A DNA stretch of 64,000 bases from Comamonas testosteroni (GCF_003569915.1 NZ_KZ984456.1:32352-96351), one strand, 5' to 3'. Counted from the stretch's first letter, positions 1-8,771 are shown. The notes: a model not told the origin generated them from the letters alone. A program made the numbers and translations.

Positions 1-1
1 C

Positions 2-883
2 ATCCTGACCCACATCCTCGACACGGCCAGCAACTTCGTCAGCGTCAATGACCGCGAAGTGAAAAAGGTGCCGCTGCTGCGTGGCAAGAGCGTGTTCAAC
101 CTGTTCTTTGAAAACAGCACGCGCACCCGCACCACCTTCGAGATTGCTGCCAAGCGCCTGTCGGCTGACGTGTTCAACCTCGACATCTCGCGCAGCTCGG
201 CCAGCAAGGGCGAGACCCTGCTAGACACCATCGACAACCTCTCGGCCATGGCCGCCGATATCTTTGTCGTGCGCCACAGTGAATCGGGTGCGCCCTATCT
301 GATCGCCAAGCATGTGGCTCCGCATGTTCACGTGGTCAACGCCGGCGACGGCCGCCATGCTCACCCCACGCAGGGTCTGCTGGACATGTACACCATCCGC
401 CACTACAAGCAGGACTTCAGCAACCTGCGCGTGGCGATCGTGGGCGACGTGCTGCACTCGCGTGTGGCGCGCTCGGACATCCACGCTTTGACCACGCTGG
501 GCGCGGCCGAGGTGCGTGTGGTCGGCCCCCGCACACTGGTGCCTTCGGATATGTCCAGCATGGGCGTGCGCGTCTTCCACAACCTGGAAGAGGGCATCAA
601 GGACTGCGACGTCATCATCATGCTGCGCCTGCAAAACGAACGCATGAGCGGCGCGCTGCTGCCGTCCAGCCAGGAATACTTCAAGAGCTTTGGCCTGACC
701 GAAAAGCGCCTGGAGCTGGCCAAGCCCGACGCCATCGTCATGCACCCCGGCCCCATCAACCGCGGCGTGGAGATCGACTCCGCCGTGGTGGATGGCCCGC
801 AGGCCGTGATCTTGTCGCAGGTGACTTTCGGCATTGCAGTGCGCATGGCGGTCATGTCCATCGTCGCCGGTAACGAAGCCTGA
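2..883 (+). CDS. pyrB: Aspartate carbamoyltransferase catalytic chain (5'-partial)
   Basis: Transfers a carbamoyl group from carbamoyl phosphate to aspartate, the committed step of pyrimidine synthesis, in the cytosol. The frame is open from the window edge, so the N-terminus lies outside. The carbamoyl-phosphate motif STRTRTTFE is near position 115, [13 protein letters not shown] is near 361 and [11 protein letters not shown] is near 744, all typical of the family. The next gene is the dihydroorotase-like pyrC', as in the Pseudomonas-type ATCase in which PyrB assembles with an inactive dihydroorotase homologue. A short interspersed repeat fills most of the 64 bp between the two genes. Identification is secure. 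Confidence 0.96.
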   Translation: MLTHILDTASNFVSVNDREVKKVPLLRGKSVFNLFFENSTRTRTTFEIAAKRLSADVFNLDISRSSASKGETLLDTIDNLSAMAADIFVVRHSESGAPYLIAKHVAPHVHVVNAGDGRHAHPTQGLLDMYTIRHYKQDFSNLRVAIVGDVLHSRVARSDIHALTTLGAAEVRVVGPRTLVPSDMSSMGVRVFHNLEEGIKDCDVIIMLRLQNERMSGALLPSSQEYFKSFGLTEKRLELAKPDAIVMHPGPINRGVEIDSAVVDGPQAVILSQVTFGIAVRMAVMSIVAGNEA

Positions 884-886
884 TTA

Positions 887-943
887 TGTTTTTGATAGCT
901 GCCAGTGCTTATGCTGTAAGGACTGGCGGCCCATTTGGTGCCA
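887..943 (+). repeat. Short interspersed repeat (family B), copy 1
   Basis: AT-rich element of about 55 bp with the core TTTTGATAGCTGC, a GCTTAT block and a closing GGACT-GGCGGCCCATTT segment. Related copies lie near 15060, 20089, 23542 (inside tamB), 28264, 34025 and 45164. This copy fills most of the pyrB-pyrC' gap. Recognised by eye from shared blocks, so its limits are approximate. Confidence 0.6.
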
Positions 944-947
944 AACC

Positions 948-2240
948 ATGAAGATTTTGATTCGCAATGGCCGGGTGATGGACCCGGCACGAGGTTTCGA
1001 CCAGCAGGCCGATATCGCTATTGATGGCAACAAAATTGCAGCCATTGGCGCTGCGCCTGCCGGTTTTGTGGCTGATCGTGAAATCGACGCCAAGGGCAAC
1101 TGGGTGCTGCCCGGTCTGGTCGATCTGGCCGTGCGTCTGCGCGAGCCCGGTCATGAGCATGAAGGCATGCTGCAGTCCGAAATGGCAGCCGCCGTGGCCG
1201 GTGGCGTCACCAGCCTGGTCTGCCCGCCTGATACCGACCCCGTGCTCGACGAGCAGGGTCTGGTGGAAATGCTCAAGTTCCGCGCCGAAAAGCAGCACAA
1301 ATCGCGTCTGTTCCCCATGGGCGCGCTGACTGTGGGCCTCAAGGGCGAGACGCTGACCGAGATGGCCGAGCTGACCGAATCGGGCTGTGTGGCTTTTGGT
1401 CAGGCCGATGTGCCGCTGCCCAGCATCACCACGCTCAGCCGTGCTCTGGCTTATGCCAACACCTTTGGCTATGCCGTGTGGCTGCGCCCGCAGGACAAGG
1501 ACCTGGGCAAGGGCGTGGCCGCCAGCGGCGCACTGGCCACCCGCATGGGTCTGGCTGGCGTGCCCGTGGCTGCCGAGACGATTGCGCTGCACACCATTTT
1601 CGAGCTGATTCGTGGCTCGCAAACGCGTGTTCACCTGTGCCGCATTTCCAGCGCTGCTGGTGTGGAACTGGTGCGCCGTGCCAAGGCCGAAGGTCTGAAC
1701 GTGACGGCTGACGTGTCCATCAACTCGCTGCTACTGACGGAAAACGATATCGGCTACTTTGACAGCAACGCCCGCGTGGTGCCCGTCCTGCGCCAGCAGC
1801 GTGACCGCGATGCGCTCAGCGCTGCGCTGGCCGATGGCACGCTCGACGCTCTGGTGTCCGACCACTGCCCGGTGGATGAAGACGCCAAGGTGCTGCCGTT
1901 TGCCGAGTCCGAACCTGGTGCCACCGGTGTGGAGCTGCTGCTGTCCGTCGCCGTGAAGTGGAGCCGCGACTACAACGTGCCTTTGGAGCGCGCACTGGCC
2001 GCGATCACCTCGGCCCCCGTGGCCGTGCTGGGCAATGCGCTGGGCGAGCAGCAGGCGCTGCTGGGTCAGCTGAACGTGGGCGGCGTGGCCGACCTGTGCA
2101 TTGTGGACCCGGCTGCCGAATGGACGGTCGAGCCCAAGGCGCTGCAAAGCCAGAGCAAGAGCACACCGTTTGGCGGCTATGAGCTGCCTGCACGTGTGAC
2201 CTGCACCATCGTTGATGGCGCTATCGCTTATCAACGTTGA
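948..2240 (+). CDS. pyrC': Dihydroorotase-like protein PyrC' (non-catalytic ATCase partner)
   Basis: Amidohydrolase-fold protein of 430 residues, matching class I dihydroorotases over its whole length. The metal-binding HxH after strand 1 is missing: where active enzymes read DxHxHLREPG, this one has VDLAVRLREPG (residues 58-68), so both histidines are replaced by A61 and R63. The late motif is VSDHCPVDED instead of the usual TDHAPH. In Pseudomonas the equivalent pyrC' product is inactive and serves as a structural partner of PyrB; I infer the same role here, and a separate active dihydroorotase should exist elsewhere. The ATG at 948 is preferred because the frame upstream is repeat and pyrB shadow. 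Confidence 0.9.
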   Translation: MKILIRNGRVMDPARGFDQQADIAIDGNKIAAIGAAPAGFVADREIDAKGNWVLPGLVDLAVRLREPGHEHEGMLQSEMAAAVAGGVTSLVCPPDTDPVLDEQGLVEMLKFRAEKQHKSRLFPMGALTVGLKGETLTEMAELTESGCVAFGQADVPLPSITTLSRALAYANTFGYAVWLRPQDKDLGKGVAASGALATRMGLAGVPVAAETIALHTIFELIRGSQTRVHLCRISSAAGVELVRRAKAEGLNVTADVSINSLLLTENDIGYFDSNARVVPVLRQQRDRDALSAALADGTLDALVSDHCPVDEDAKVLPFAESEPGATGVELLLSVAVKWSRDYNVPLERALAAITSAPVAVLGNALGEQQALLGQLNVGGVADLCIVDPAAEWTVEPKALQSQSKSTPFGGYELPARVTCTIVDGAIAYQR

Positions 2241-2355
2241 CACCCCCTGAGGCGCTCCGCGCCTTCCCCCTCTCTCGCTACGCGGGAGGGGGACGACGCC
2301 CTCGCCGCGAGGCGGCTCTTGCTCGGCGTCTCTTTGTTGGGTCACGCCAGTTTTT
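2241..2355 (+). repeat. GC-rich interspersed repeat (family A), copy 1
   Basis: Begins directly after the pyrC' stop with ACCCCCTGAGGCGCT, continues through a hairpin ending in GGGAGGGGGACGACG and a GCCGCGAGGCGGCTCTTGCTC block, and ends in a CACGCCAGTTTTT segment. Three more copies are at 12733, 12869 (inverted) and 55926 (inverted). The element is not coding, although it reads open in front of plsC. Confidence 0.75.
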
Positions 2356-2395
2356 GGCTGCGCTGTACTATGTCGCGGTAATTCTTCACGAACTC

Positions 2396-3157
2396 ATGGC
2401 AAACGGCTTGCACAAAATCAAAAACAGTCTGCGTGCCATCTGGCGCGGTTTGCGGCTGCTGGCCCATGTGGGCAAGGGCGCGTGGATTGTGGCGTTTCGC
2501 TTCCCGCAGCTGCATTACTGGCAGCAGCATGAGCATGTGCAGGCCTGGGCCGCCACCTTGATGCTGCGCGCTGGCGTGCAGTTGCAGATCAAGGGCGAGC
2601 CTCCGGTCAAAGGGCCGGTCATGCTGGTCAGCAACCATATCTCCTGGTTGGACATCCCCATGATGCATGCGGCGCGCCACTGCCGTTTTATCTCCAAGTC
2701 CGACGTCAAAGGCTGGCCCATCATCGGCACGCTGGCTACGGCGGCGGGCACGCTCTATATCCAGCGCAGTTCGCGCCGCGATGCCATGCGCATGGTCACG
2801 GACATGGAAGCCGCCTTCAAGCGCGGCGAGATTCTGGCCGTCTTTCCCGAAGGCACCACGGGCGACGGGCGCGAGCTGCTGTCGTTTCACTCCAACTTGC
2901 TTGAAGCGGCCGTGCAATGCGATGCCCCCGTGCAACCCGTGGGCCTGCGCTTTGTCGATGGCAAGACGGGCGAGACCAGCTACGCGGCGACCTATGTGGG
3001 CGATGAGACGCTGCTCGGCTCCGTCTGGCGTGTGCTCAGCTCGGACCAGTTACAGGCCGTGGTGCATTACGGCAAGCCAGAAACCGCCCAGGGGCGTGAC
3101 CGCCGTGTCTGGGCCAAGGATTTGCACGCCGAGGTGGACAAGCTGCGCCAAGGCTAG
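2396..3157 (+). CDS. plsC: 1-acyl-sn-glycerol-3-phosphate acyltransferase
   Basis: Acylates lysophosphatidic acid to phosphatidic acid at the inner membrane in phospholipid synthesis. The 253-residue protein carries the acyltransferase motif NHISWLD (about residues 79-85) and the FPEGTT motif (about 156-161), with a hydrophobic N-terminal stretch near residues 20-35. The ATG at 2396 is chosen because the frame further upstream is repeat sequence with no ribosome site. It stands alone between pyrC' and a LysR gene. The paralogue OlsA (ornithine lipid synthesis) uses the same fold and cannot be excluded from sequence alone. Confidence 0.9.
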   Translation: MANGLHKIKNSLRAIWRGLRLLAHVGKGAWIVAFRFPQLHYWQQHEHVQAWAATLMLRAGVQLQIKGEPPVKGPVMLVSNHISWLDIPMMHAARHCRFISKSDVKGWPIIGTLATAAGTLYIQRSSRRDAMRMVTDMEAAFKRGEILAVFPEGTTGDGRELLSFHSNLLEAAVQCDAPVQPVGLRFVDGKTGETSYAATYVGDETLLGSVWRVLSSDQLQAVVHYGKPETAQGRDRRVWAKDLHAEVDKLRQG

Positions 3158-3192
3158 CTTGCGAGCCGCACAATTCCGTGTAGGCTGTGCCG

Positions 3193-4101
3193 ATGCACGC
3201 CAGAGTTCTGCGCTATCTCGATGAAGTGGTTCGCCGCGGCTCCATCCGTAAGGCAGCCGAGCACCTGCATGTTGCCCCAACGGCCGTGAATCGCCAGATT
3301 CTCGATCTGGAGGCAGAGCTGGGTGCACCACTGTTTGACCGTATTCACAAACGTCTGCGCCTGACACCTTTGGGCGAGATGGTGCTGAGCCATGTGCGCA
3401 GCACCTTGCGTGAGCATGCGGCGCTGCGCGAGCGCATTGCCGACTTCAAAGGCATGCGGCGCGGTGAGATCACCGTGGCTGCGACCTCGGGACTGGCGGG
3501 TTCCCTGCTGCCATCGCTGGTGCACGACTTTCGCAGCACCCATCCGGGTATGGCCGTGCGTGTCATTGATCTGCCAACAGAAGCCATTGTGTCTGCCGTG
3601 GAAGCGGGCGAGGTCGATCTGGGTCTTGCCTACGATCTCTCTCATAGACCCGGGCTGCGCATACTGGCTGCCAGCGAATGGCAGATAGGCGCTGTTCTGC
3701 CGACCAAGCACCCGATGGCACGCCAGTCCTCGCTGCTGCTCAGCGAATGTGTCGGGCATCCGCTGATATTGCCGGCGCCGTCTCTGACCATCCGCAGCTT
3801 GCTCAACGAAGTCTTTGTGCGCAGCGCCATCGAGGTCACCCCGGTGGCAGAGTCCACCTCCATGGCCTTGATACAGCGCCTGGTCATGCTCGGTGACGGC
3901 ATTGCCTTGCTCAATGCGCTGGATGTGCTGGAGGAGCTCGATCGCGGATCGCTCAGTTTTGTGCCGCTTCGTGATGCACATCTGCAGCGCCAGACCTTGA
4001 CGCTGTTCGGGCGCAAGGGGGCAGAGCCTAGCGCTGCGGCTGCACTCATGGCGCAAAGCATTGAATCAGCGCTGGCGCGGCTTTACGCCAGCAAGCATTG
4101 A
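3193..4101 (+). CDS. LysR-family transcriptional regulator
   Basis: DNA-binding regulator of 302 residues. An N-terminal winged helix-turn-helix (about residues 4-62, with GSIRKAAEHLHVAPTAVNRQ) is followed by a periplasmic-binding-protein-like effector domain (about 90-295). The ATG at 3193 is favoured over the in-frame GTG two codons earlier. It lies directly upstream of, and in the same direction as, the 8-oxoguanine deaminase gene, with two inverted repeats in the 103 bp gap that could be operator and leader structures. Control of the purine salvage genes 4205-7193 is an inference from position only; the effector is unknown. Confidence 0.9.
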   Translation: MHARVLRYLDEVVRRGSIRKAAEHLHVAPTAVNRQILDLEAELGAPLFDRIHKRLRLTPLGEMVLSHVRSTLREHAALRERIADFKGMRRGEITVAATSGLAGSLLPSLVHDFRSTHPGMAVRVIDLPTEAIVSAVEAGEVDLGLAYDLSHRPGLRILAASEWQIGAVLPTKHPMARQSSLLLSECVGHPLILPAPSLTIRSLLNEVFVRSAIEVTPVAESTSMALIQRLVMLGDGIALLNALDVLEELDRGSLSFVPLRDAHLQRQTLTLFGRKGAEPSAAAALMAQSIESALARLYASKH

Positions 4102-4106
4102 TTTTC

Positions 4107-4125
4107 TGTCCACATTTTGTGGACA
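4107..4125. promoter_or_regulatory. Perfect inverted repeat, possible operator
   Basis: TGTCCACATTTTGTGGACA has two perfect 8-base arms around TTT and starts 6 bases after the LysR stop. There is no T-run, so it looks more like a protein-binding site than a terminator. It is placed about 80 bp upstream of the deaminase start. Confidence 0.45.
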
Positions 4126-4162
4126 CACTTGGCTGAATTTGGCGCTATCGCGCGCATGGGTG

Positions 4163-4195
4163 CCTCTCTAGACTTGCGTTTCTTGTTTAGAGAGG
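4163..4195 (+). promoter_or_regulatory. 5' leader hairpin overlapping the ribosome binding site
   Basis: CCTCTCTA at 4163-4170 pairs perfectly with TAGAGAGG at 4188-4195. The right arm contains the purine-rich ribosome binding region (AGAGAGGAAGAG) of the deaminase gene starting at 4205. If both arms are transcribed, the hairpin would mask translation initiation. No known riboswitch class is recognised. Confidence 0.4.
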
Positions 4196-4204
4196 AAGAG
4201 ACCC

Positions 4205-5593
4205 ATGAGCCTGATTGCCCTGAATGCCGACGTACTGGTCACCATGGATGCGCAGCGCCGCGAGATCAAAGACGGCGCGCTGGTGGCCGACGGCCCCGCC
4301 TTGCTGTGGGTAGGTGCAACGGCTGATCTGCCAGAGCCATACCGCCGCATGGCCGACGAGGGCGCGGCAAAGGTGCTGGACATGCGCGGCAAGGTCGTGA
4401 CTCCGGGGCTGGTCAACACCCACCACCATATGTACCAGAGCCTGACGCGTGCCGTACCTGCCGCTCAGGACGCCGAGCTGTTCTCATGGCTGCAGAACCT
4501 CTACATGCTGTGGTCGCATCTGACGCCCGAGATGATCCATGTCTCAACCCAGACGGCCATGGCCGAGCTCATGCTGTCGGGTTGCACCACGACCAGCGAC
4601 CATCTCTACCTTTTCCCCAATGGTTCACGCCTTGATGATTCCATCGCTGCGGCGCAGCAGATGGGCATGCGCTTTCACGCGGCGCGAGGCTCCATGAGTC
4701 TGGGGCGCAGCAAGGGTGGTTTGCCGCCCGACGTGGTGGTCGAGGAGGAAGAGGCCATCTTGCGCGATAGCCTGCGGCTGATTCAGCGCTACCACGACGG
4801 CTCGCGCCACTCCATGCTGCGTGTGGTGCTGGCGCCATGCTCGCCCTTCTCGGTGACGCGTGAACTGATGCGCGAATCGGCTGTGCTGGCGCGTGCTCAC
4901 GGTGTGTCGCTGCACACCCATCTGGCCGAGAACGACAACGACGTGGCTTTTTCGCGTGAAAAGTTTGGCCTGACCCCGGCGCAATATGCCGAAGACTTGG
5001 GCTGGGTGGGCCGCGATGTCTGGCATGCGCATTGCGTCAAGCTCGACCCCGAAGGCATTGCGCTGTTTGCGCGCACCGGCACCGGTGTGGCGCATTGCCC
5101 TTGCTCCAATATGCGCCTAGCCTCGGGCATTGCCCCCATCCGCAGCATGCGCGACGCGGGCGTGCCCGTGGCCCTGGGCGTGGACGGCAGCGCCTCCAAC
5201 GACGGCGCCCACATGCTGGGCGAGGTGCGCCAGGCCATGCTACTGCAGCGCGTGGGCTACGGGCCGGCAGCCATGAGTGCCAGAGAGGCACTGGAGATCG
5301 CTACGCTGGGCGGAGCGCGTGTGCTCAATCGCGACGATATCGGCGCGCTGGCCCCTGGCATGTCGGCTGACTTTGTGGCCTTCGACATGGAGAGCGTGGC
5401 CTATGCGGGTGCCGGTCACGACCCCGTGGCGGCGCTGGTGTTCTGCACTCCGGCCAATGTGTCCAGCAGCGTCATCAACGGCCGTGTGGTGGTCGAGGAT
5501 GGCCGCTTGCTGACTGCCGACCTGCCTGTGGTGCTGGGCCAGCATCGCAATCTTGCGCGCAGCCTTTTTGAGCGGGCAGCCGCAGGGCATTGA
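4205..5593 (+). CDS. 8-oxoguanine deaminase (amidohydrolase)
   Basis: Cytosolic zinc-type amidohydrolase of 462 residues, close in pattern to the Pseudomonas 8-oxoguanine deaminases that turn 8-oxoguanine into uric acid. Visible metal ligands are the HHH motif in PGLVNTHHHMYQSL (about residue 74), the histidine of HTHLAEN (about residue 238), the HAHC histidine (about 277) and the aspartate in GVDGSASND (about 328). The start follows a strong AGAGGAAGAG site. The downstream purine permease supports a purine substrate. Related deaminases acting on s-triazines (AtzB/TrzN relatives) share this fold, so the exact substrate is less certain than the family. Confidence 0.88.
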   Translation: MSLIALNADVLVTMDAQRREIKDGALVADGPALLWVGATADLPEPYRRMADEGAAKVLDMRGKVVTPGLVNTHHHMYQSLTRAVPAAQDAELFSWLQNLYMLWSHLTPEMIHVSTQTAMAELMLSGCTTTSDHLYLFPNGSRLDDSIAAAQQMGMRFHAARGSMSLGRSKGGLPPDVVVEEEEAILRDSLRLIQRYHDGSRHSMLRVVLAPCSPFSVTRELMRESAVLARAHGVSLHTHLAENDNDVAFSREKFGLTPAQYAEDLGWVGRDVWHAHCVKLDPEGIALFARTGTGVAHCPCSNMRLASGIAPIRSMRDAGVPVALGVDGSASNDGAHMLGEVRQAMLLQRVGYGPAAMSAREALEIATLGGARVLNRDDIGALAPGMSADFVAFDMESVAYAGAGHDPVAALVFCTPANVSSSVINGRVVVEDGRLLTADLPVVLGQHRNLARSLFERAAAGH

Positions 5594-5753
5594 GTTCTTT
5601 TCGGTGAAGGTCATTGCTTGCAATTGGCGATGGCTGATATCGATTGAAGAGAAGGGGGCTGGGGGCTGACGTCAGGTGACTTGGAGTTCCAGAAGTTTCT
5701 TTGAAATGCTGGCAGAACCATACGGCGCCGCGCATAGGCTGTATCGGTGATGA

Positions 5754-5826
5754 GGTATGAGAACTCTTGCTTGCGTGCGTAGTCTTGTGGCCTTCGTGGG
5801 GAGGCCATTCCAAACGATTGCATACC
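5754..5826 (+). promoter_or_regulatory. Structured leader of the purine permease gene
   Basis: The 253 bp gap before the permease holds nested pairing: GGTATG (5754-5759) with CATACC (5821-5826) enclosing TGGCCT (5788-5793) with AGGCCA (5802-5807), just ahead of the AGGAG ribosome site at 5834. Purine permease leaders are known hosts of purine or xanthine riboswitches; whether this matches one was not tested. Confidence 0.35.
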
Positions 5827-5846
5827 AAAAAACAGGAGACAAAACC

Positions 5847-7193
5847 ATGGACAAGCTGCTTTACGGGGTGGAAGACCGTCCGCCCAGCCTCATCACCACC
5901 ACGCTGCTTTCGCTGCAGCATTTGCTGGCCGCGCTGGGCGGCATCATCGCCGTGCCACTGGTGTTCGGCGGAGCACTCAAACTGCCCGCTGATCAGATCG
6001 TGGCTCTGGTCAATGCGACGCTGCTGGGCTCGGGCATTGTCACCATCATTCAGTGTCGTGGTGTGGGGCCGGTCGGCATACGCCTGCCTTGTGTGATGGG
6101 CACCAGCTTTGCCTTTGTAGGTGCGGGCATCAGCGTGGGTCTGGAGCATGGCGTGCCGGGCATCCTGGGCTCGTCGCTGGTGGGTTCGCTGGTGATGATT
6201 GTGGGCAGCTTTTTCATGCCGGTGATTCGTCGCTTTTTCCCGCATACGGTGACCAGTGTGGTGGTGACCATGATCGGCCTGTCACTGACACCGGTTGCCG
6301 TGGACTGGGCAGCAGGCGGTGTGCACAGCGGCAACTACGGCGCAGCCAGCAATCTGGCCATTGCTGGCTTTGTGCTGGCGCTGGTCATTGGCTTTGTGCA
6401 GTGGGGCAGGGGCATCATCTCGGCATCTGCGGTGGTGATGGGTATTGCCTGCGGCTATCTGCTGTGCCTGTTTCTGGGTCTGATCGACTTCACCCAGGTT
6501 CGCAATGCCGCGATCTTTGCCATCCCACAGCCGCTGCATTTCGGCATGAGCTTTCCCGTCTCCGGCATCGTCGCCATGTCGATCGCCTTTCTGGTGACGA
6601 TTGTGGAAACGACCGGAACCTTCATGGCTCTGGGTGAGGCTACGCGCACTCCCATCCACGGCAAGCGACTGGCTCGCGGCATGTTGTGTGATGGCGTGGG
6701 CTCGGCCTTTGCTGCCGTGATGTCCAGCCCTCCAGTCTCGACATTTGCGCAGAATGTGGGCGTGGTCTCGCTGACCGGTGTGGCCAGTCGTCATGTGGTG
6801 ATGCTGACAGGTGTGATGCTGTTGCTGGCGGGGCTGTTCCCCGTGCTGGGGGCGCTGGTGGTGACCATTCCTCAGCCCGTGATGGGCGGCGCGGGCCTGA
6901 TGATGTTCGGCATGATCGTGGTGGCGGGCATTCGCATGCTCAGCAGCTGCGCCCAATCACGCCGCAGCAGTCTCATCATCGCCGTATCTCTGGGCTGCGG
7001 CCTGGCCGTGACGGTACGCCCTGATCTGCTGTCCAAGATGCCTGCGTTTGTGCGCGAGGTGTTTGGCTCGGGCATTACCGTGGGTGCGCTGGTGGCCGTC
7101 GGTCTGAACCTGTTGCTGCCGGGGCGCGAGGTTGATGCCCATGATGAAGAGCCGGACACAGCGACGACTGCGGTTGCAGGCGCCGCTGCCTGA
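5847..7193 (+). CDS. Nucleobase:cation symporter-2 family xanthine/urate permease
   Basis: Inner-membrane purine transporter of 448 residues with about 12-14 hydrophobic segments. The N-terminal motif QHLLAALGG, the signature QNVGVVSLTGVASR (about residue 303) and the PQPVMGGAG stretch are typical of the NCS2/UraA-XanQ family. The ATG at 5847 has AGGAG at 5834-5838; the open frame upstream is leader. Lying after the 8-oxoguanine deaminase, it probably carries xanthine or uric acid. Family is secure; the substrate is inferred. Confidence 0.9.
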   Translation: MDKLLYGVEDRPPSLITTTLLSLQHLLAALGGIIAVPLVFGGALKLPADQIVALVNATLLGSGIVTIIQCRGVGPVGIRLPCVMGTSFAFVGAGISVGLEHGVPGILGSSLVGSLVMIVGSFFMPVIRRFFPHTVTSVVVTMIGLSLTPVAVDWAAGGVHSGNYGAASNLAIAGFVLALVIGFVQWGRGIISASAVVMGIACGYLLCLFLGLIDFTQVRNAAIFAIPQPLHFGMSFPVSGIVAMSIAFLVTIVETTGTFMALGEATRTPIHGKRLARGMLCDGVGSAFAAVMSSPPVSTFAQNVGVVSLTGVASRHVVMLTGVMLLLAGLFPVLGALVVTIPQPVMGGAGLMMFGMIVVAGIRMLSSCAQSRRSSLIIAVSLGCGLAVTVRPDLLSKMPAFVREVFGSGITVGALVAVGLNLLLPGREVDAHDEEPDTATTAVAGAAA

Positions 7194-7213
7194 AGGCCAG
7201 GCTTTTAGAGCGC

Positions 7214-8215
7214 TCAGAGCGTCATCTTGCTGTCGATGATGACCTTGCGCCAGCGCGCAAGGTCCTTGGCGATCAGGTCGGCAAAGACCTGGGGTGTGCT
7301 GGGCATGGGCTGGGCACCCTCGTTTTGCAGGCGCTCCAGAATGGCAGGGCTTTTGAGTGAGGCATTGATCTGGCTGTTGATCTTGCTCACCACATCGGCA
7401 GGCATATTGGCGGGGCCCACCACGCCATACCACTGGTCGGCTTCAAAGCCGGGCAGGCCTGCTTCGGCCACGGTGGGCACATTGGGCAGGGCGGCAATGC
7501 GCTGCGGGGATGAAACCGCAATCGCCTTGATCTGCCCTGAGCGAATCTGCGCCAGCACCGCTGGCACGCCCGTGAACAAGGCCTGAACCTGGCCTGCGAC
7601 CAGATCGGTGACCGCAGGGGCGGTGCCTTTGTACGGCACATGCTGCATCTTCAGGCCCGCCTGCAGCGCCAGATACGCCATGGTCATATGCGCGGCGCTG
7701 CCATTGCCGCCGGAGCTGTAGTTCACCGCGCCGGGGTTGGCCTTGGCGTATTTGATGAAGGACTGCAGATCCGTGACGGGCAGGGAAGGGTGAACCACCA
7801 GCACATTGGGCACGCGCGCCACCCAGGCCAGCGGGGTGAAGCTCTTGATCGGGTCGTAGGGCAGCTTGGGGTAGAGCGTGGGCGTGACGGCCAACGTGCC
7901 CACATGGCCCATCAGTAGCGTATAGCCATCGGGCGCGGCCTTGGCTACGCGATCCGCACCAATGCTGCCGCCAGCGCCTGCCACGTTTTCGGGCACCACG
8001 CTCTGGCCCCAGGCCGTCGTCAGCTCATGGCCAATGGCGCGGCCCAGAATGTCGGCAGAGCCACCGGGTGTGAACGGGATCACCATGCGTATGGCTTTGC
8101 TGGGGTAGGCCTGTGCAAAGGCAGTGCCCGAAAGCCCGCCGATAGCTGCGGCCCCGGCCCACTGCGCCCATTGGCGGCGGGTCAGCGTGAACTGATCTGG
8201 CTCTTGTGTAGGCAT
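7214..8215 (-). CDS. Bug-family periplasmic solute-binding receptor
   Basis: Tripartite tricarboxylate transporter (TctC/Bug) receptor of 333 residues. The N-terminus TRRQWAQWAGAAAIGG followed by AFAQA looks like a Tat-type signal peptide cleaved near residue 35. The mature part shows the Bug landmarks YPSKAIRMVIPFTPGG, ENVAGAGGSIGADRV and a VPTVAEAGLPGF stretch. No TctA or TctB membrane subunits adjoin it, as usual for the many orphan Bug proteins in Burkholderiales. It converges on the purine permease and faces away from the ArsC-like gene. The ligand cannot be predicted. Confidence 0.92.
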   Translation of the reverse strand: MPTQEPDQFTLTRRQWAQWAGAAAIGGLSGTAFAQAYPSKAIRMVIPFTPGGSADILGRAIGHELTTAWGQSVVPENVAGAGGSIGADRVAKAAPDGYTLLMGHVGTLAVTPTLYPKLPYDPIKSFTPLAWVARVPNVLVVHPSLPVTDLQSFIKYAKANPGAVNYSSGGNGSAAHMTMAYLALQAGLKMQHVPYKGTAPAVTDLVAGQVQALFTGVPAVLAQIRSGQIKAIAVSSPQRIAALPNVPTVAEAGLPGFEADQWYGVVGPANMPADVVSKINSQINASLKSPAILERLQNEGAQPMPSTPQVFADLIAKDLARWRKVIIDSKMTL

Positions 8216-8339
8216 GTTGTCTCCTGCGTGTTTTTGATTTGCTCGCAGAGCAGTCTAGGGCAAGCCTGCCCGCACGGTACCAGCGCTTGCGGCATAGCAG
8301 CTATGCGGCCTGCGGGTCTAAGTGCCCTAAACTTTCACC

Positions 8340-8771
8340 ATGACTATTCCCGAAGACACCCCCGTGAACCGCCCCGATATCACCATCTTCCACAACAACC
8401 GCTGCAGCAACTCGCGCGGTGCGCTGGCGCTGCTGCGCGAGCGCGGGATTGAGCCCAATATCGTGGACTACATCGCCATGCCACTGACTGCGCCCGAACT
8501 GGCCGAGCTGGTCGCGCATCTGGGCGTGCCTGTGCGTGAGCTGCTGCGCACCAAGGAAGCGCAGTACAAGGAGCTGGGGCTGGACAACGCGGCCGTCAGC
8601 GATGCGCAGCTGATTCAGGCCGTCGCTGCCCACCCGGTGCTGCTGAACCGCCCCATCGTGGTCACGCCCAAAGGGGCCAAGCTGTGCCGCCCGCCCGCCC
8701 GAGCTGGTGCTGGAACTGCTCTGATTGACTCGATTCAAGTCAAACAGCCTTTAAGTCTATATATCCAATAG
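8340..8771 (+). CDS. arsC: ArsC-family glutaredoxin-like arsenate reductase, C-terminus frameshifted
   Basis: Thioredoxin-fold protein of 143 residues in the ArsC/Spx family. FHNNRCSNSRGALALL (about residues 17-32) carries the single redox cysteine, and RTKEAQYKELGL and NRPIVVTPKGAKL match glutaredoxin-dependent arsenate reductases. The usual ending RPPELVLELL-stop is in the +1 frame: the DNA has three CCCG units at 8690-8701 where two would restore that ending, with the stop at 8722-8724. The current frame instead reads through into an unrelated tail that ends inside AT-rich intergenic DNA. The catalytic half is intact, so activity may survive. The cause may be slippage, phase variation or a sequencing error. 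Confidence 0.85.
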   Translation: MTIPEDTPVNRPDITIFHNNRCSNSRGALALLRERGIEPNIVDYIAMPLTAPELAELVAHLGVPVRELLRTKEAQYKELGLDNAAVSDAQLIQAVAAHPVLLNRPIVVTPKGAKLCRPPARAGAGTALIDSIQVKQPLSLYIQ

